Source: Paraburkholderia sp. (GTDB lineage Bacteria; Pseudomonadota; Gammaproteobacteria; Burkholderiales; Burkholderiaceae). Taken from it: a stretch of DNA of 43,222 nt. The stretch spans positions 1 to 43,222 of the forward strand of contig JAITTX010000146.1 in the NCBI GenBank assembly GCA_031286755.1. The letters are read 5' to 3'. The notes beneath the pieces are model-generated. The model worked only from the letters and a program-made list of their open reading frames with translations. It made no database searches and was not told the DNA's origin. Numbering within the stretch: position 1 is the stretch's first letter; every line of letters starts with the position of its first letter. This document shows positions 26,526 to 35,387 of this stretch, piece after piece. The position numbers were made by a program, and so were the translations under genes.

Positions 26526-27632
26526 TCAGCTACGTCGCTGGTGCTTGCGCACCACAAGCCACTTGGGCGAGCGGAATCGCACGATGCTCACGTAGAGCCA
26601 GACGTAAGTGAGCGCGAACACCACCACGAAGCAGAACAGGTGCAGCGTGTGGCGCCAGAACAGCGTGGCCGGAATCACGGCCACGAGACACAGGAGCCAC
26701 AGGTAAGGCGAGGTGAGCGAGTTGCGGCGCGTGAGTTCGCGAGCGGTGCGCGCGCCGACGGCCCAGCGCATGAGGCGCTTGTAGACGAGCATGTGCAGGT
26801 GCACGCCGTCGGGAATGCCCGGCGACATGCCGCGCACGAACTTCTTCCGGTAGATCGAGAAGCAGGTCTCGAAGATCGGGTACATGAAGAGCAGCACCGG
26901 ATACCAGGCCGAGACGTCGCGGTTGCGCATCACGAGCAGGATGGCCAGCTCGCCCAGCATGAAGCCGATGAAGTAGGCGCCGCCGTCGCCGAGGAAGATC
27001 AGGCCGGCCGGGAAGTTCCAGATGAAGAAGCCCAGCACCGCGCCCATCATGATGAACGAGGCGGAGAGCACGACCGCGTCGTGCACCTGGAACGCCACAT
27101 AGGCGAGCGAGGCGAACATCATGAATGCGACCATCGAGGCGAGGCCGTTGAAGCCGTCGATGATGTTGATCGCGTTGGCGAGCGCCGCCACGGCCAGCAC
27201 GGTGATGACGCAGGAAATGGCCGCGTACGAGAGCAGGAAATCGAGCGGCGGCACGCTGATGCGTGTGACGGCGATGTCGAGCACGAAATAAGCGAGCGCG
27301 GCGGCGGCCATGGTGCAGATGAGGCGCGCGAGCGGCGAGACTTTCTTGGTGAGGTCCTCGACGAGCCCTGCGGCGAACGCGGGCAGGCCGCACGCGACGA
27401 TGCCGAGGATGCCGCCCGAGACGGCCGGCCAGGTGAAATGCAGTTGCGCCGCGCCGATCACGAGCCCGATGAGGATGCCGGTGCCGCCGATGCGCGGCAC
27501 GGGGCGCGCGTGGAATTTCTGCACCCCCGCGAGATCGGAGTCGACCGAAAATTTTTCATGCAGGTGCGCGTAACGCACGATCAGCAGCGTGACCAGCAGC
27601 GAGACAAGAAAGCCGAGTGCGAAACTAAGCAT
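26526..27632 (-). CDS. WecA/MraY-family phosphosugar-lipid transferase (glycosyltransferase family 4)
   Basis: This is a 368-residue inner membrane enzyme with about ten hydrophobic segments. It transfers a HexNAc-1-phosphate-type group from a UDP-sugar to undecaprenyl phosphate and so starts glycan synthesis. Key motifs are [16 protein letters not shown], the [12 protein letters not shown] loop and the C-terminal [10 protein letters not shown], which holds the HxH motif of the WecA group. The usual DDR-type acidic site near residue 90 reads LVEDLTKK, a slight variant. ATG 27632 begins directly at the first membrane helix. It is the first of the glycan genes and is divergent from the PLP enzyme. 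Confidence 0.9.
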   Translation of the reverse strand: MLSFALGFLVSLLVTLLIVRYAHLHEKFSVDSDLAGVQKFHARPVPRIGGTGILIGLVIGAAQLHFTWPAVSGGILGIVACGLPAFAAGLVEDLTKKVSPLARLICTMAAAALAYFVLDIAVTRISVPPLDFLLSYAAISCVITVLAVAALANAINIIDGFNGLASMVAFMMFASLAYVAFQVHDAVVLSASFIMMGAVLGFFIWNFPAGLIFLGDGGAYFIGFMLGELAILLVMRNRDVSAWYPVLLFMYPIFETCFSIYRKKFVRGMSPGIPDGVHLHMLVYKRLMRWAVGARTARELTRRNSLTSPYLWLLCLVAVIPATLFWRHTLHLFCFVVVFALTYVWLYVSIVRFRSPKWLVVRKHQRRS

Positions 27633-27768
27633 GAAAGGTGAACGCAGGGAGGGAAGGGGGAATCCACAATTATACAAAGGCGGCGTGGCGCTTTTGGCGC
27701 GCAGCTTCGGCGCTGCGCGCGAACCCTTGTGCCATGATGGCCGGACCCTCATCTGCCGGAATCCGCCC

Positions 27769-28884
27769 ATGCCCCATTCCGCCTGGGTTCGCGAAGCGAT
27801 CCGCAAGATCGACGCGGACTTCAACCGGTCCGCCGACACCCACCTCGTGCCGCTCGACCTGCCCGGCTACCCCGATCTGCGCTTCTATTTGAAGGACGAG
27901 TCGAGCCACCCCACCGGCAGCCTCAAGCACCGCCTCGCGCGCTCGCTGTTTCTCTACGCGCTGTGCAACGGCTGGCTCCACGAGAAGAGCACCGTGGTGG
28001 AAGCGTCGAGCGGCTCGACCGCGATCTCCGAAGCCTACTTCGCGCGCCTGCTCGGGCTGCCGTTCGTCGCGGTGATCCCGGCCAGCACGTCGCGCATGAA
28101 GATCGAGGAGATCGAGTTCTATGGCGGGCGCTGCCACCTCGTGAACAAGGCCGCGGAGATCTACGAGGAGTCGCACCGCATCGCGCAGGCGCTGGGCGGC
28201 CACTACATGGACCAGTTCACCTACGCCGAGCGCGCCACCGACTGGCGCGCCAACAACAACATTGCCGAGTCGATCTTCAGGCAGATGGCGGCCGAGGCGC
28301 ATCCCGTGCCCGCCTGGCTCGTCTCGAGCGGCGGCACCGGCGGCACGATCGCCACGCTCGGGCGCTACGTGCGCTACCGGCGGCACCTCACGCGCGTGCT
28401 GTGCGCCGACCCGGAGATCTCGGTGTTCTTCGACTATTTCCGCAGCGTGCTGGCGGGACGGCCCGAGGCCGGGCTCACGCACGAGAGCGGCTCGCGCGTG
28501 GAGGGCATCGGCCGGCCGCGCGTGGAGCGCTCGTTTATCCCCACCTGCATCGACGCCATGGTGAAGGTGCCCGACGCACTGTCCTTCGCGGCCATGCGCT
28601 ACCTGGCCGCGCGCCTGGGCAAGCGCGTGGGCGGCTCGACGGGAACCAACTTCGTGGGCGTGCTCTGGCTCGCGGAGCGCATGAAGGCGCGCGGCGAATC
28701 GGGCTCGATCGTGAGCCTCTTGTGCGACAGCGGCGAGCGCTATCGCTCGACCTATTACGACGACGCGTGGTTCGCGGCGCAAGGCATCGATCTCGCGGGC
28801 GCTGAGAAGTGGATCGAGCGCGCCGTGAACGGCGAGCCCGTGTTCGCGATGGACACAGCCGGGGTGCAGGCAGCCGGGCTGTAA
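27769..28884 (+). CDS. PLP-dependent cysteine synthase-family protein, L-cysteine desulfhydrase Cds1-like
   Basis: This is a 371-residue fold-type II PLP enzyme. The PLP lysine is K53 in [11 protein letters not shown], the phosphate-binding loop is [14 protein letters not shown], and the substrate loop [13 protein letters not shown] follows the CysK/CBS pattern. The longer C-terminus ([19 protein letters not shown]) matches the Cds1-type cysteine desulfhydrases, which release H2S, pyruvate and ammonia from cysteine. ATG 27769 is chosen as the family start over a longer open frame. It is divergent from the WecA-like gene and upstream of the GT2 gene. A link to the sulfide island 6 kb away is possible but not shown. 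Confidence 0.87.
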   Translation: MPHSAWVREAIRKIDADFNRSADTHLVPLDLPGYPDLRFYLKDESSHPTGSLKHRLARSLFLYALCNGWLHEKSTVVEASSGSTAISEAYFARLLGLPFVAVIPASTSRMKIEEIEFYGGRCHLVNKAAEIYEESHRIAQALGGHYMDQFTYAERATDWRANNNIAESIFRQMAAEAHPVPAWLVSSGGTGGTIATLGRYVRYRRHLTRVLCADPEISVFFDYFRSVLAGRPEAGLTHESGSRVEGIGRPRVERSFIPTCIDAMVKVPDALSFAAMRYLAARLGKRVGGSTGTNFVGVLWLAERMKARGESGSIVSLLCDSGERYRSTYYDDAWFAAQGIDLAGAEKWIERAVNGEPVFAMDTAGVQAAGL

Positions 28885-29050
28885 AGGGGGCGGGCGGGCC
28901 GCCATGCGGGCTCCGGGCGCTTCGGTGGCGGGGTTCGGCTGCGTGATAGTATGGCGCGCCCGCGCCAGGTGGGGGCCCGCCTAGCAGGAATGCGCGGGTC
29001 CGCCCACGCGCCAAACCCCTTTGCCCGCGCTAGCAGGCGCCTCATTGCCG

Positions 29051-30115
29051 ATGCCTCAGGACCACGCCCAGGATCAGGAACACACCGCTCGCACCGAGTG
29101 CACCGGGCACGACGCCGCGCGTCCGCTCGTCTCGATGCTGCTGATTGCCTACAACCAGGCGGGCGTTGTTGCCGACGCCGTGGCGGGCGCGCTGGCGCAG
29201 ACGTATTCGCCGCTCGAAATCCTGATCTCCGACGATTGCTCGACCGACGGCACCTGGGCGGCCATCGAAGCAGCCGTGCGCGGCTATCGCGGCCCGCATC
29301 GGCTGGTGCTCAACCGCAACGAGCGGAATGCGGGCATCAGCGCGCACCTCTCGAAGCTTGCCGCCATGAGCCAGGGCGCGTTGCTCGTGGTGGCCGCCGG
29401 CGACGACGTCTCGGTGCCCGAGCGCTGCGCGCGTTTCGTCGACTGCTGGAACGCGCTGGGGCAGCGCGTGGACCTGATCGCCTCCGATCTCGTGGAACTG
29501 GCGCCCGCAGCGGGGGCCGATGCAGGGCCTGACGCGAGTCCTGACGCCGGCAGAATCGCCCCCACCGATCTCGGCCAGTACAAGAATTTCGACGACTGGG
29601 CACGCGAGCGCCCGTGGGTGGTGGGCGCCTCGCACGCGTGGTCGCGGCGCCTCTTCGAGCGCTTCGGGCCGATGCTGCCCGGCGCCATGGCCGAAGACCA
29701 GATCATGACGTTTCGCGCGGTCATGTCGGGCGGCGCATACAGCCTGCGCGAGCCGCTCGTGCGCTACCGGCGCGGCGGGCTCTCGGGCAAGAAGCGCTTT
29801 CGCACCGTCGAGCAATTCATCGCGCGCGTGAAGCTCACGACCGCGTTCGGCCTCGTCGAATCGGAGCAGTTTCAGCACGACGCGCAGGTCGCCGGTGTGA
29901 GCGAGCCCATGCGCGCGCTGCTCGTGCCCAAGCTCGCGCGCGAGCACTATGCGCGCGATGTGTTCGCGGCGCGCGGCTTCGGCGCGAAGCTCGCGCTGCT
30001 GTTGCGCACGCCAGGCGTGAAAACGGGCTTCAAGATCCGCATGTTTCTCTACGCGGCGTGCCCCTGCGTGTACCGGCCGTTCTTCGCGCTGCGCGCGTGG
30101 ATGAAATCGAAGTGA
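29051..30115 (+). CDS. Glycosyltransferase family 2
   Basis: This is a 354-residue cytosolic GT-A fold transferase. The N-terminal core is VSMLLIAYNQAGVVADAVAG, then the nucleotide-sugar motif LISDDCSTDGTW and the metal site VVAAGDDVSVPERC. The acceptor region ends with GAMAEDQIMTFRAVMSGG, whose ED pair is the likely catalytic base. A hydrophobic C-terminal patch could touch the membrane. An internal Gly/Ala/Asp/Pro-rich loop (AAGADAGPDASPDAGR) is unusual. I use ATG 29051; a TTG at 29021 is the alternative. The donor sugar is unknown. Confidence 0.9.
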   Translation: MPQDHAQDQEHTARTECTGHDAARPLVSMLLIAYNQAGVVADAVAGALAQTYSPLEILISDDCSTDGTWAAIEAAVRGYRGPHRLVLNRNERNAGISAHLSKLAAMSQGALLVVAAGDDVSVPERCARFVDCWNALGQRVDLIASDLVELAPAAGADAGPDASPDAGRIAPTDLGQYKNFDDWARERPWVVGASHAWSRRLFERFGPMLPGAMAEDQIMTFRAVMSGGAYSLREPLVRYRRGGLSGKKRFRTVEQFIARVKLTTAFGLVESEQFQHDAQVAGVSEPMRALLVPKLAREHYARDVFAARGFGAKLALLLRTPGVKTGFKIRMFLYAACPCVYRPFFALRAWMKSK

Positions 30116-30153
30116 CGCCGGCCTGATTCCGACTGACGCAGCGCGTCGGGCAT

Positions 30154-31506
30154 TCAACTGTCCGGCGTGCCCGCGAGCGTGACTTCGAGCAGAACCACGT
30201 GATCGGGCACCTCCACGGCGAGCCGCTGCAGATCGGCGTGCGTGGCGAGCGGCGCGGCCGACACGGTTGGATCGTAGAGCGCGACGCGGCTCGCCTTCGC
30301 GCCGAAGTCCACTTGCACGCTCACGGGCGGCGCGTTCAGCGGTTTGCCCGTCGCCCGGTCCCAGAACGGCACTTCGTTCCAGAGCGCGACGAAGTAGCGT
30401 CCGTCGCTTCGCGTCAGCAGCAGGCTGCGGCCGGACTGCGGCATGCCACTCAATGCGTAGGATGACGAAGCATTCGGCGAGCCAGTGCCCACGGCGCCGT
30501 CCGGGGCATGCGCGCGCAGGATCGCGGTGAGATTGCGGATCGCGCTGGCCGAGGGCTTCGGCGTATGGTCGTTGCGGAACAGGCCATAGTGCATCTCGTT
30601 GTTCGTGTTGCCCGGATCGGGTTTTTCGTCGAGTAGCTCGTAGAGGTAAGTGCGTGTGACGCCGAGGCTCGCCGCATCGAACAGGCCGTTGAGCACGCCT
30701 TTCGCCTGGGTCGCTTCATCGACGCCCAGGCTGTTCCAGCCCGCCTGCGGGCTCGAGAAATAGCCGAATTCCGTGAGCACGACCGGCAGTTGATATTTGC
30801 GCACGCTGTTGATGGCCCACGGCAGCCAGAGGGCGCCGTTGGCGTTGTATGCGGGCTGGTCGCCGTTTTGCGGATAGACGTGATGATTGGCGAAGTCGGC
30901 GGCGCCCGCGCGCGTGCCGACGTGCGCGATGCCATAGCCGGTCAGGTCGTAGACCGGCACGCCCTTGAGGTTCGCGCTGCCGTGCACGTGCGCGTAGATC
31001 GCCTTTTGCGCGGCGAGCCCGGCGGCGTCGCCCTTGAGGCCGCGGTAGGTCACCGGAAAGTTGTCGATTTCGTTGGGGCCCTCCACGGCGGCGATGCTGC
31101 CGGGCGCCGCCGCTGCGAAACGGTCGAGCTGCCGCAGCGACTCGTCGATGTCGCCGAGGATCACGAAGGTGAACTTCACGCCGTGCTGCGCGAGCCAGAG
31201 ATAGCTCGAAAGCGGCGCAGACTCGCCCGGCGTGGCCTCGCGCACGTGGCGCACGCCGGCCCAGGCGAGATCGTCGCCCACCTTGCGCACGTCGGCGTAG
31301 GCGCCGTCCGTGTAGTTGAGGTGGATCGTCACGCCGATGGAGTCGAGCAGGGCGCTGGCGCTCACGGCGCGCGTTTCCTGCGCGGCGAGCGCGGCCGTGA
31401 ACGGCGGCGCGGGCAGCAGGGTGAATAGCGTGGCGCACAGCGCGAAGCCGATCGTCACGATGGTGCGCGTCGCGCAGGCCAGCGCATGCATGGCGAGCCC
31501 TCGCAT
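30154..31506 (-). CDS. Exported clan-A glycoside hydrolase
   Basis: This 450-residue protein has an N-terminal signal sequence (IVTIGFALCATLFTLLPAPP, cleavage near residue 42) and a TIM-barrel glycosidase domain. The likely acid/base is E146 in VEGPNEIDNFP and the nucleophile E246 in VVLTEFGYFSSP. A C-terminal beta-sandwich-like region (from about 350) follows. The pair of glutamates and the NE motif place it in clan GH-A, but I cannot name the family (GH5/GH39-like). ATG 31506 lies two bases after the stop of the flippase gene (TGAACATG), so the two are translationally coupled. It probably trims or processes the exported glycan in the periplasm. Confidence 0.87.
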   Translation of the reverse strand: MRGLAMHALACATRTIVTIGFALCATLFTLLPAPPFTAALAAQETRAVSASALLDSIGVTIHLNYTDGAYADVRKVGDDLAWAGVRHVREATPGESAPLSSYLWLAQHGVKFTFVILGDIDESLRQLDRFAAAAPGSIAAVEGPNEIDNFPVTYRGLKGDAAGLAAQKAIYAHVHGSANLKGVPVYDLTGYGIAHVGTRAGAADFANHHVYPQNGDQPAYNANGALWLPWAINSVRKYQLPVVLTEFGYFSSPQAGWNSLGVDEATQAKGVLNGLFDAASLGVTRTYLYELLDEKPDPGNTNNEMHYGLFRNDHTPKPSASAIRNLTAILRAHAPDGAVGTGSPNASSSYALSGMPQSGRSLLLTRSDGRYFVALWNEVPFWDRATGKPLNAPPVSVQVDFGAKASRVALYDPTVSAAPLATHADLQRLAVEVPDHVVLLEVTLAGTPDS

Positions 31507-31508
31507 GT

Positions 31509-33026
31509 TCACTGGCCCTGCGCCCAGCGCCGCGTATGGCTGCGCATCGACGCGAACAGGCCGAGCACGCGCGCGCAGGCTTGCGGCTCGGTGCGCGCGG
31601 TCCACGCGAGCGCCACGAGGGTCATGCCGATCCAGCAGCCGATGCTCGGCCACGTGAGCGGCGCGAACAGCAGCGTCGCCACATAGGCCGCCACGACGAT
31701 CAGCGCGGGCACGCACAGCATGCGCGCCGGGCGCGCGCTCAGGCGCGCGGCACGCAACAGCAGCACGCCGTCGAGCAGGCAGCGTGCGCTCCAGGCGAGC
31801 GCCGCGCCGAGCACGCCGAAAGTGTGCAGCGCCCACCACAGCAGCGCGAAGAACGGCAGCATTTCGTAGACCTGAAAACGCGCGACGATGCCGGGCCGGC
31901 CGGTCGCCTGCAGATGGCAGCCCACGAGGTTCGCGAGCGAATTGATCCAGATGCCGACGAGAATCGTCTCGCCCACCGACACGGCATGGGAAGCGAACTC
32001 CGCGCCCACCCACAGCGACAGGAACGGATGCATGAGGAACATGCCGAACACGGTCATGGGCGTGAGCGCGGCGGCGAGGCCGCGTATCGCGCTGGCCGAC
32101 AGTTCGTTGGCGCCCGCGGCGTCGAGCGCCGAGAGCCGCGGAAACAGCGTGCGCGAGATCACGATCGGAATGACCCGCACGCGCCCCGCGAGATTGAACG
32201 GCACCTGGTAGTAAGTGACGGCCTGGGGCCCGAGCGCGTTGCCGATCATCAGCCGGTCGGCGGTTTCGAGCAGCGGCTGGGCGAGGCTCGTCACGCTGAT
32301 CCACGCGCCGTACGAGAACAGCTTGCCGACCCAGGCGCGGCGCGGGCCGCCCGCGAAGCGCAGCGGAAACACGCGCCACACGGCAATGGCGTTGAGCAGG
32401 AGTGCAGCGACGCCGGCCACCAGCGTGCCGTACACGAGATAGTGCAGATCCGGCCCGAACAGCAGCGCCGCGACGAGCGGGATGGTCTGGTACATCAGCG
32501 TGACGGGCAATTGCACCGCGTTGAGCGTGCCGAAGCGCTCGCGTCCGATCATCGCGCCGTTGAACACGCTGATGAGGTTCGAGAGCGGCACGAGGCAGGC
32601 CACGCAGGGCAGCGCGGGCAGCAATTCGGCCTGCAGCTCCGGGCCCATGTCGAAATAGCCGAGCAGCGCATGCATCAGCGCAAAGAGCCCGACGCCGCCC
32701 GCGAGCCCCAGCGCGGCGTTCAGGAGCAGCGCGGTCCACAGCACCGACTCGCGCTCGGCGGGCGAGGCGTCCGAAAGCTGCGCGATGCGGTTCGAGGTGG
32801 CCGAGGACAGCCCCAGATCGAGAAAGCCGAAATAGCCCTGCACCATCCAGACGATGGCGAGCACGCCGTAGCGCGCCGCGCCGATGTGCTCGAGATAGAT
32901 GGGCGTCGTCACGAGCGCGACGAACATCGGCAGAACGCTGCCGGCGAAGTTGAGCGCGGCGCTGCGCTTGAGGCTCGGTTTTGCTCGGTGCTTTTCGCTC
33001 TGGGGGGGACTGGGCTTGGCGGTCAT
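31509..33026 (-). CDS. Wzx-type polysaccharide flippase (MOP superfamily)
   Basis: This is a 505-residue inner membrane protein with about 12-14 hydrophobic segments. The N-terminal helix ALNFAGSVLPMFVALVTTPI and the GYFGFLDLGLSSATSNRIAQ loop are typical of Wzx/RfbX proteins, which flip undecaprenyl-linked oligosaccharide across the membrane. ATG 33026 precedes a short basic leader (KPSPPQSEKHRAKPSLKRS) with the correct positive-inside charge. It is coupled to the glycosidase gene downstream and divergent from the tandem hydrolase gene. No Wzy polymerase is visible in this window. Confidence 0.9.
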   Translation of the reverse strand: MTAKPSPPQSEKHRAKPSLKRSAALNFAGSVLPMFVALVTTPIYLEHIGAARYGVLAIVWMVQGYFGFLDLGLSSATSNRIAQLSDASPAERESVLWTALLLNAALGLAGGVGLFALMHALLGYFDMGPELQAELLPALPCVACLVPLSNLISVFNGAMIGRERFGTLNAVQLPVTLMYQTIPLVAALLFGPDLHYLVYGTLVAGVAALLLNAIAVWRVFPLRFAGGPRRAWVGKLFSYGAWISVTSLAQPLLETADRLMIGNALGPQAVTYYQVPFNLAGRVRVIPIVISRTLFPRLSALDAAGANELSASAIRGLAAALTPMTVFGMFLMHPFLSLWVGAEFASHAVSVGETILVGIWINSLANLVGCHLQATGRPGIVARFQVYEMLPFFALLWWALHTFGVLGAALAWSARCLLDGVLLLRAARLSARPARMLCVPALIVVAAYVATLLFAPLTWPSIGCWIGMTLVALAWTARTEPQACARVLGLFASMRSHTRRWAQGQ

Positions 33027-33341
33027 GGTGTGGGGGCGGGTGCGCGCGTGTCGCCCATTCTGGACGAGGCATGCGTGTGCGTTTGTGCGTAGGCGCACGG
33101 AGCCGCGACGCGTCAAAAATTAAATTCGCCTTACGCGACTACACCTGATTACACCGGCTTGCCCCGGCTTGCCCCCGCTTGCCCCGTTACGCCGCGCGCG
33201 GTGCGGCCGTGCGCCGGCGCCCAGCCGGGCGTCGCGCGGCGGTACGTGGCGGCACGCGTGCCGTGCTCCGCTGCGCATGGCGTTGCGGCACCCGCCTTGG
33301 GGGCGGGCGTCGGGCTGGACCATCGAAGGAGGAAGCATTCC
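33027..33341. other. Divergent intergenic region between flippase and tandem hydrolase genes
   Basis: No gene is supported in these 315 bp. It contains a short degenerate 10-bp repeat of GCCCCGGCTT type (33151-33187, about four units) and an A/T-rich spot at 33114-33126 that may carry a promoter. AAGGAGG at 33326-33332 is the ribosome binding site of the next gene. Confidence 0.5.
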
Positions 33342-35375
33342 ATGATCCCTGTCGTGTTCGACGGTGCTTTCGGCTGGCTGCATCCGGCTGAGGGGCGCAC
33401 GGGGGTGGTGCTGTGCAATCCGTTCGGCTATGACGCGCTGTGCACGCACCGCGGCTGGCGCAAGCTGGCCGAGCGGCTGGCCGCGGCCGGCATGCCCGTG
33501 CTGCGCTTCGACTACCCGGGCAGCGGCGACGCCGCAGACATGGAAGACGACCCGGGCCGCGTGGATGCCTGGCTCGCCAGCGTGGGCGCCGCCGTGCGGC
33601 ATCTGCGTGGATGGACCGGCGTGACGCGCGTGGCGCTGGTGGGCTTGCGCCTGGGGGCGACGCTCGCCGCGCTGGGCGCCGAGCGCCTGCGCGGGGAGGC
33701 GGTGCCGGGAGCGTTCGTGCCTGGCGTGGACGTTTCCGGCATGGATTTATCCGGAGTGGATTCGCCCGGAGTTGAGGCTCTCGGCGTGGACTCGCACGGC
33801 GTGGACGCTCTCGTGCTGCTCGCGCCGCCGGTCACCGGACGCCGCTACATTCGCGAACTGCGCGCGCATCGGCAGGGCTGGCTGAGCACGTCGGCGGGCA
33901 TGGGCGCCGTGCCCATCGCCGACGACGCCGCCTACGTGGAGGCCTTCGGCTTCGGCCTGCACGGCGAGGACATCGTCGCGCTCTCGGCCGTCGATCTGCT
34001 GCGCGACACCCGGGCGCCCGCGCCGCGTGTGCTGCTGCTCGATTCGAGCGGCACGAATCTCGCCGCCACGCTCGCCGCGCATTACACGCAGCACGGCGTG
34101 CAGGTCGAGCAGGGCGGCTTCGACGAATCCGACCGCTTCATGCTGGAAGCGCTCTATAGCGAGGAGCCTGTCGACGCGTTCACGCGCGTGTGCGCCTGGC
34201 TTGCCGGGGACGCCGAGCGCGCTGCCGCTGCCATCGGCCCGGTGATCGACACCGGCATCGATGCCACCGCCACCGCTGGCGTGGCCGCGCCGCCCGCCGC
34301 CGAGCCACGCGCGGGCCTCGCGTCGGTTGCCTCGCTCGCTCCGGCCGCCCCAATTGCTTCAATCGCCCCAATCGATCCGCAACCGCGCCTGCGGCTCGCG
34401 CGCCACCGCGCGACCGAGCGGCCCGTGCGCTTCGGCCGTTGCTTCGGCATTCACTGCGAGCCTGACACCCCACGGCCGGATGCGCCCGCCGTGTTGCTCA
34501 TCAACACGGGCGCCGCGCACCACATCGGCGACGGCCGGGTGGCCGTGCTGCTCGCGCGGCGGCTCGCGGAGCAGGGCGTGGCCTCGCTGCGCATGGACGT
34601 GGGCGGCCTCGGCGACGCGCAGCCTCCGGCGCCCGAGGTGACGCTCGACTGGCTCTATTCGACGACGTTGCGCGACGACGCGGCCAGCGGCGCCGACTGG
34701 CTCGTCGCGCGCGGCCATGCGCGCGTGGTTGCCTTCGGCGTGTGCGGTGGCGCGTTCGTAAGCCTGCACGTGTGCGCGGGCCATCCGAACGTGGTGGCCG
34801 CGTATGGCGTGAATCTGCAGAAGTTCACGTGGGACGGTGCGGCGCGCTCGCCGGGCGAAGCGCGCGTGGTCTCGTCGAAGACGTATTTGCGCGCGGCGTT
34901 CAGCGCCGAGAAGTGGAAGCGCGCGCTGCGCGGCCGGACCGATAGCAACCCGCTGCGTATCGCCGCCGTGCTCGCGAAACGCAGCCTGCGTCACGCGGCG
35001 TTCGCGCTCGCTCGTGCGATCGAGCGCAAGACCGGGCGGCCCCTCGCGGTCAACGAGGCATGCGCGCTCCTGCGCGGCATCGATGCGAAGCGGGTGCAAC
35101 TGCGCCTCGTGTATGGCGAATTCGACAGCGGGCTGGAAGAGGCGCGCTTGCAGCTTGGTGCGTCGTTCGCGGCGTTGCGCGACGCGGCGAACGTGCGCGC
35201 GGCGACGCTGCCGCGTCTCGATCACGCGCTCTTCACGCGCGAGGCCCGCAACGCCGTGATGGGCGATTTCGAAGCGTGGCTATGCGCGGAGTTGATGGGT
35301 GATGGCGCGGCGGCCGCGGCGGGCGCGGGCGGGGGTTCTGCCTTTGCGGCCACGGCGGGCGCGCTGATGTCGTAG
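33342..35375 (+). CDS. Tandem alpha/beta-hydrolase protein, N-half without serine, C-half with cysteine nucleophile
   Basis: This 677-residue protein is built of two alpha/beta-hydrolase domains, about residues 1-300 and 365-660, joined by an Ala/Pro/Ile-rich linker. Both have the early FDYPGSGDA- or MDVGGLGDA-type strand. The first nucleophile elbow reads VGLRLGA, with arginine (R103) where serine belongs, and no His was found at the expected end. The second reads FGVCGGA, with cysteine C468, and has D595 (YGEFDSG) and H628 (RLDHALF) to complete a triad. Residues 127-156 are six tandem pentapeptides. It resembles exosortase-system-associated hydrolases. Strong AAGGAGG supports ATG 33342. It may handle an acyl or aminoacyl thioester; that is inference. 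Confidence 0.8.
   Translation: MIPVVFDGAFGWLHPAEGRTGVVLCNPFGYDALCTHRGWRKLAERLAAAGMPVLRFDYPGSGDAADMEDDPGRVDAWLASVGAAVRHLRGWTGVTRVALVGLRLGATLAALGAERLRGEAVPGAFVPGVDVSGMDLSGVDSPGVEALGVDSHGVDALVLLAPPVTGRRYIRELRAHRQGWLSTSAGMGAVPIADDAAYVEAFGFGLHGEDIVALSAVDLLRDTRAPAPRVLLLDSSGTNLAATLAAHYTQHGVQVEQGGFDESDRFMLEALYSEEPVDAFTRVCAWLAGDAERAAAAIGPVIDTGIDATATAGVAAPPAAEPRAGLASVASLAPAAPIASIAPIDPQPRLRLARHRATERPVRFGRCFGIHCEPDTPRPDAPAVLLINTGAAHHIGDGRVAVLLARRLAEQGVASLRMDVGGLGDAQPPAPEVTLDWLYSTTLRDDAASGADWLVARGHARVVAFGVCGGAFVSLHVCAGHPNVVAAYGVNLQKFTWDGAARSPGEARVVSSKTYLRAAFSAEKWKRALRGRTDSNPLRIAAVLAKRSLRHAAFALARAIERKTGRPLAVNEACALLRGIDAKRVQLRLVYGEFDSGLEEARLQLGASFAALRDAANVRAATLPRLDHALFTREARNAVMGDFEAWLCAELMGDGAAAAAGAGGGSAFAATAGALMS
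33720..33809 (+). repeat. Six 15-bp in-frame repeats inside the tandem hydrolase
   Basis: Six codon-aligned 15-bp units encode PGVDV, SGMDL, SGVDS, PGVEA, LGVDS and HGVDA (residues 127-156). Since the period is a whole number of codons, copy changes keep the frame. The insert lies after the first nucleophile elbow, probably in a surface loop. Confidence 0.9.
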
Positions 35376-35387
35376 CCCTGCACGCGC

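Noticed and set aside
30154..33072. 972-codon frame that would fuse a long N-terminus to the glycosidase
   Set aside because: Its first 522 codons overlap the flippase gene out of frame. The glycosidase has its own ATG and signal peptide directly after the flippase stop codon.
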